Source: Planctomycetota bacterium (lineage in GTDB: Bacteria; Planctomycetota; Phycisphaerae; UBA1845). From it: 64,000 nt of DNA. The notes below the pieces were generated by a model, which worked only from the letters and a program-made list of their open reading frames with translations, had not been told where the DNA came from and did not search any database. Below are positions 61,365 to 64,000 of the stretch, piece after piece. Numbering within the stretch: position 1 is the stretch's first letter; each line of letters starts with the position of its first letter. The position numbers and the translations under genes were made by a program. The stretch is taken from the NCBI GenBank assembly GCA_016208685.1, contig JACQXM010000027.1, positions 93,668 to 157,667 of the forward strand. Reading direction: 5' to 3'.

Positions 61365-61739
61365 ATGGGTCGAGCAACGTACGGTGCGGCACGGCATCGC
61401 AAGAAGGTCCGCGTACTAAAGGCGGCGCGCGGCGGCCGCGGCGGGCCCGGACATCGTTATCGCCTTGCCAAGGAGGCCGTCGTCCGCCGCGGCGTGTATG
61501 CCTACCGCGGACGCAAGCTGCGGAAACGCGAATTCCGTGCCTTGTGGATCACCCGGCTCACCGCCGCATGCCGCAGCCGCGGCATCAGTTACAGTCGCTT
61601 CATCTTCGGGTTGACCGCCGCGGCGGTGGAACTCGACCGCAAGCAGCTCAGCGAGCTTGCCATCCACGCGCCCCAAGATTTTGACGCTCTGGTGGCGCTG
61701 GCCAAGCAACACCAGCCCAAGGCGGCTTCCGCGGCGTAG
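61365..61739 (+). CDS. rplT: 50S ribosomal protein L20
   Basis: [71 protein letters not shown]. Confidence 0.96.
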   Translation: MGRATYGAARHRKKVRVLKAARGGRGGPGHRYRLAKEAVVRRGVYAYRGRKLRKREFRALWITRLTAACRSRGISYSRFIFGLTAAAVELDRKQLSELAIHAPQDFDALVALAKQHQPKAASAA

Positions 61740-61929
61740 AGTCGGCACCGCGCCCCCCGGCGCGGCATTGTCGCACAACGCCCCTCTCGGTCCGCTGCAG
61801 AGCTTCTTTACGCCCCCCCCGCCCGCAGCGCGGATGCTGGACGACGACACGAGGGTGCGGTCCATTGAGGGAACTCCTGTGTCACGCGCTAAGGTGCGCT
61901 GTCGGCCGGAGGCAGCGTTATTGCCGCGA

Positions 61930-62325
61930 CGGTCGGGTCTTGTCTTCGCCACGCTCCGGGTGCCGAACGTGGATCGTACCTATCGCTGGTACGCGGAAAA
62001 GCTTGGGTGCAAGGTCACGTGCCTGGACAGTGACGACCCGTTGGGATCGGCCGAGTTGTAGCTCGATGAGGTTCACCTGCTCGTTCAGCGGATGCTCCCG
62101 GGCGAAGTGTGTTTGCGGCGGTTCGGTGTACTGGCTTCGACGACGATGATCCATATCGCCGTCACCGGCATTGATGAGTATTGCGCGAAGCTCGGTCCAT
62201 GCGTCCGCTTGTTGAAGCCAGTCAAGACGACGGTCACGCGGAATCGGACCGTTGGTCGTCGAGGACTGCGATGGGACGATCATCGTGTTGACCGAAGATG
62301 AAGACTTGGACCCCACAGGACCGTG
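61930..62325 (+). pseudogene. VOC/glyoxalase-like pseudogene (in-frame TAG plus frameshift)
   Basis: FATLRVPNVDRTYRWYAEKLGCKVTCLDSDDPLGSAEL*LDEVHLLV...MIHIAVTGIDEYCAKLG... then +frame RGIGPLVVEDCDGTIIVLTEDEDLDPTGP. Confidence 0.7.
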
Positions 62326-62396
62326 AGTGTAACGTCTGGAAATGATGGTGGCATCGTTCGATACGCTAAGGTCGCGCGATTCTGAGAATGTAGGGC

Positions 62397-63749
62397 ATGA
62401 ACAAGCAAGCCAGTCAGGTCATTAACGAGTCGGCAACTCTCGCAACAACGCAACACCCTCGTTTTGCCACGGCCCTCCGGTTCTGGCTGAAGCTTGGGTT
62501 TGTCAGCTTCGGAGGTCCAACCGGGCAGATCGCCATCATGCACACCGAGCTGGTTGAGAAGAGACGTTGGATCAGCGAGGCCCGGTTTCTGCATGCCTTG
62601 AACTACTGCATGTTGCTTCCAGGTCCGGAAGCCCAGCAACTCGCCACGTACATCGGCTGGCTCCTCCATCGTACGTGGGGCGGAGTCGTAGCGGGCGGGC
62701 TCTTCGTGTTGCCTTCCGTGGCGATCCTTTGGCTGCTGAGCTACGTCTACGTGGCCTACGGAGACGTAGGATGGATCGCCGCGGCCTTCTATGGCCTTAA
62801 GCCGACAGTGCTCGCCATTGTGGCCGCGGCGGTGATTCGCATCGGACGCCGAGCGCTCAAGAACGGCGTCATGTGGGCCATCGCCGGCGGCGCCTTCGTG
62901 GCCATCTTTTTCCTCGACATTCCCTTCCCGGTCATCATACTTGCGGCCGGAATCATCGGTTTGCTGGGGTTCAGGTTCTGGCCGACTCGGTTCAAGGTGC
63001 TGAAGGCTCACGGACCGATGCAGGATGAAAGTGCAGTCATCGGCGATGAACACGCTTCGCCTGATCACGCACGACCTTCACTTGGGCGTTCCATGAGTGT
63101 CATCGTGGTTTGCGGCCTTCTTTGGTGGGTGCCGATTCTGCTGGTGTTCGCCTGGTTGGGTTCCGATCATGCTGTATTTCACCAGGGCATCTTTTTCAGC
63201 AAAGCCGCCTTGGTCACGTTCGGCGGAGCTTACGCCGTCCTTCCATACGTCGCTCAACAGGCCGTAGATCGCTTTGGTTGGCTTGCTCCAGGCCAAATGC
63301 TCGACGGTCTTGGCCTTGCGGAAACGACCCCTGGGCCGCTCATCATGGTTGTTCAGTTCGTCGGATTCGTCGGCGCGTGGAACAATCCGGGCGACCTTCC
63401 GCCATTGCTAGCGGCCACACTCGGCGCGTTAATAACAACATGGGTGACATTCGTCCCGTGCTTTTTGTGGATCTTTCTGGGGGCGCCGTACATCGAGCAT
63501 CTTCGTACAAGCGAATGGCTGACGGCCGGCCTGTCAGGCATCACTGCCGCGGTGGTCGGGGTCGTGCTCAATTTGGCAGTCTGGTTCGGCCTTCACGTGC
63601 TTTGGCCGGAGCAATCGCGAGTTGATTGGTTTGCAGTGCTGGTCGCTGCTGCGGCCCTCATCGCACTCGTTCGGCTCAAAGTCGGCGTCGTAGCGATCGT
63701 AGGATGCGGTGCGCTCGCGGGAGTCTTGAGCAAGTCGGTTGGACTGTAG
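62397..63749 (+). CDS. chrA: Chromate transporter ChrA
   Basis: FWLKLGFVSFGGPTGQIAIMHTELVEKRRWISEARFLHALNYCMLLPGPEAQQLATYIGWLLHRTWGG; second half ALVTFGGAYAVLPYVAQQAV...GLAETTPGPLIMVVQFVGF. Confidence 0.95.
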   Translation: MNKQASQVINESATLATTQHPRFATALRFWLKLGFVSFGGPTGQIAIMHTELVEKRRWISEARFLHALNYCMLLPGPEAQQLATYIGWLLHRTWGGVVAGGLFVLPSVAILWLLSYVYVAYGDVGWIAAAFYGLKPTVLAIVAAAVIRIGRRALKNGVMWAIAGGAFVAIFFLDIPFPVIILAAGIIGLLGFRFWPTRFKVLKAHGPMQDESAVIGDEHASPDHARPSLGRSMSVIVVCGLLWWVPILLVFAWLGSDHAVFHQGIFFSKAALVTFGGAYAVLPYVAQQAVDRFGWLAPGQMLDGLGLAETTPGPLIMVVQFVGFVGAWNNPGDLPPLLAATLGALITTWVTFVPCFLWIFLGAPYIEHLRTSEWLTAGLSGITAAVVGVVLNLAVWFGLHVLWPEQSRVDWFAVLVAAAALIALVRLKVGVVAIVGCGALAGVLSKSVGL

Positions 63750-64000
63750 ATGAGACGGGGAGAGCTGGGCGTTGCTTTACCAGGCTGAGTCGGAAACGGC
63801 GGTGGCCCGGGCGATGGCAAGGATTGCGTCTCGAATCGCGGGCTGGATACTCGGCCAAGTCCTTCCAAGGTTCAGGAAGGGAGGATGTCCCACTCCTAGC
63901 CCAGGTTGCGCAGTTGGGCGAGTGAATCGGGCCTGGGGGCGGCGCCCGGGCCGATTGTGGTCAAAAGTCTTCACTACATTTCCGGGGGTGTCCTATCGGA

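Noticed and set aside
62059-62061. In-frame TAG in the VOC-like gene considered as pyrrolysine recoding
   Set aside because: A downstream frameshift also disrupts the gene, so pseudogenisation is simpler
63755-64000. Possible gene fragment at the right edge (minus-strand ...WPSIQPAIRDAILAIARATAVSDSAW)
   Set aside because: Resembles the tail of a small helical protein but contains stops and is too short to identify

Overview
High-GC bacterial chromosome segment. Gene content, a PEP-CTERM protein, cysteine-rich secreted proteins with dockerin-like tails and dispersed palindromic repeats suggest a planctomycete-like organism (inference only). Main blocks, left to right: (i) a sensor kinase, response regulator, HD-GYP, degenerate GGDEF and STAS set directly upstream of a type IV pilus / type II secretion-like locus (GspE/PilB with MshEN-like motifs, PilC, PilM/N/O-like, pseudopilins); (ii) an exopolysaccharide region (FkbM methyltransferase, GT2, B12-radical SAM, nucleotidyltransferase-sugar transferase fusion, Wza-like lipoprotein, PEP-CTERM protein); (iii) mqnE (aminofutalosine synthase) with a ~440 bp in-frame repeat-derived insertion just after its radical-SAM cysteine motif and a repeat-derived C-terminus, next to a REP-associated tyrosine transposase bounded by perfect 19-bp inverted repeats; (iv) a minus-strand redoxin-like lipoprotein whose frame is interrupted by one TGA at the first position of a CxxC motif (U-G-Y-C), with a SECIS-like hairpin at suitable spacing, i.e. 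a candidate selenoprotein; (v) an NHL-propeller / 15-heme-motif protein, alpha-glucan phosphorylase, ThiG/ThiS and an M14 peptidase with an IPTL-CTERM-like tail; (vi) two secreted Cys-rich proteins sharing a ~195-aa C-terminal module, one with 12 tandem disintegrin-like repeats plus FG-GAP repeats; (vii) tRNA-Gln, a hybrid kinase plus GGDEF regulator, HU, PilZ, L35/L20 and ChrA. Some genes are broken or frameshifted (DUF480/YceH, thioesterase/EthD, VOC). All calls come from reading motifs in the sequence and translations; no database search was run.
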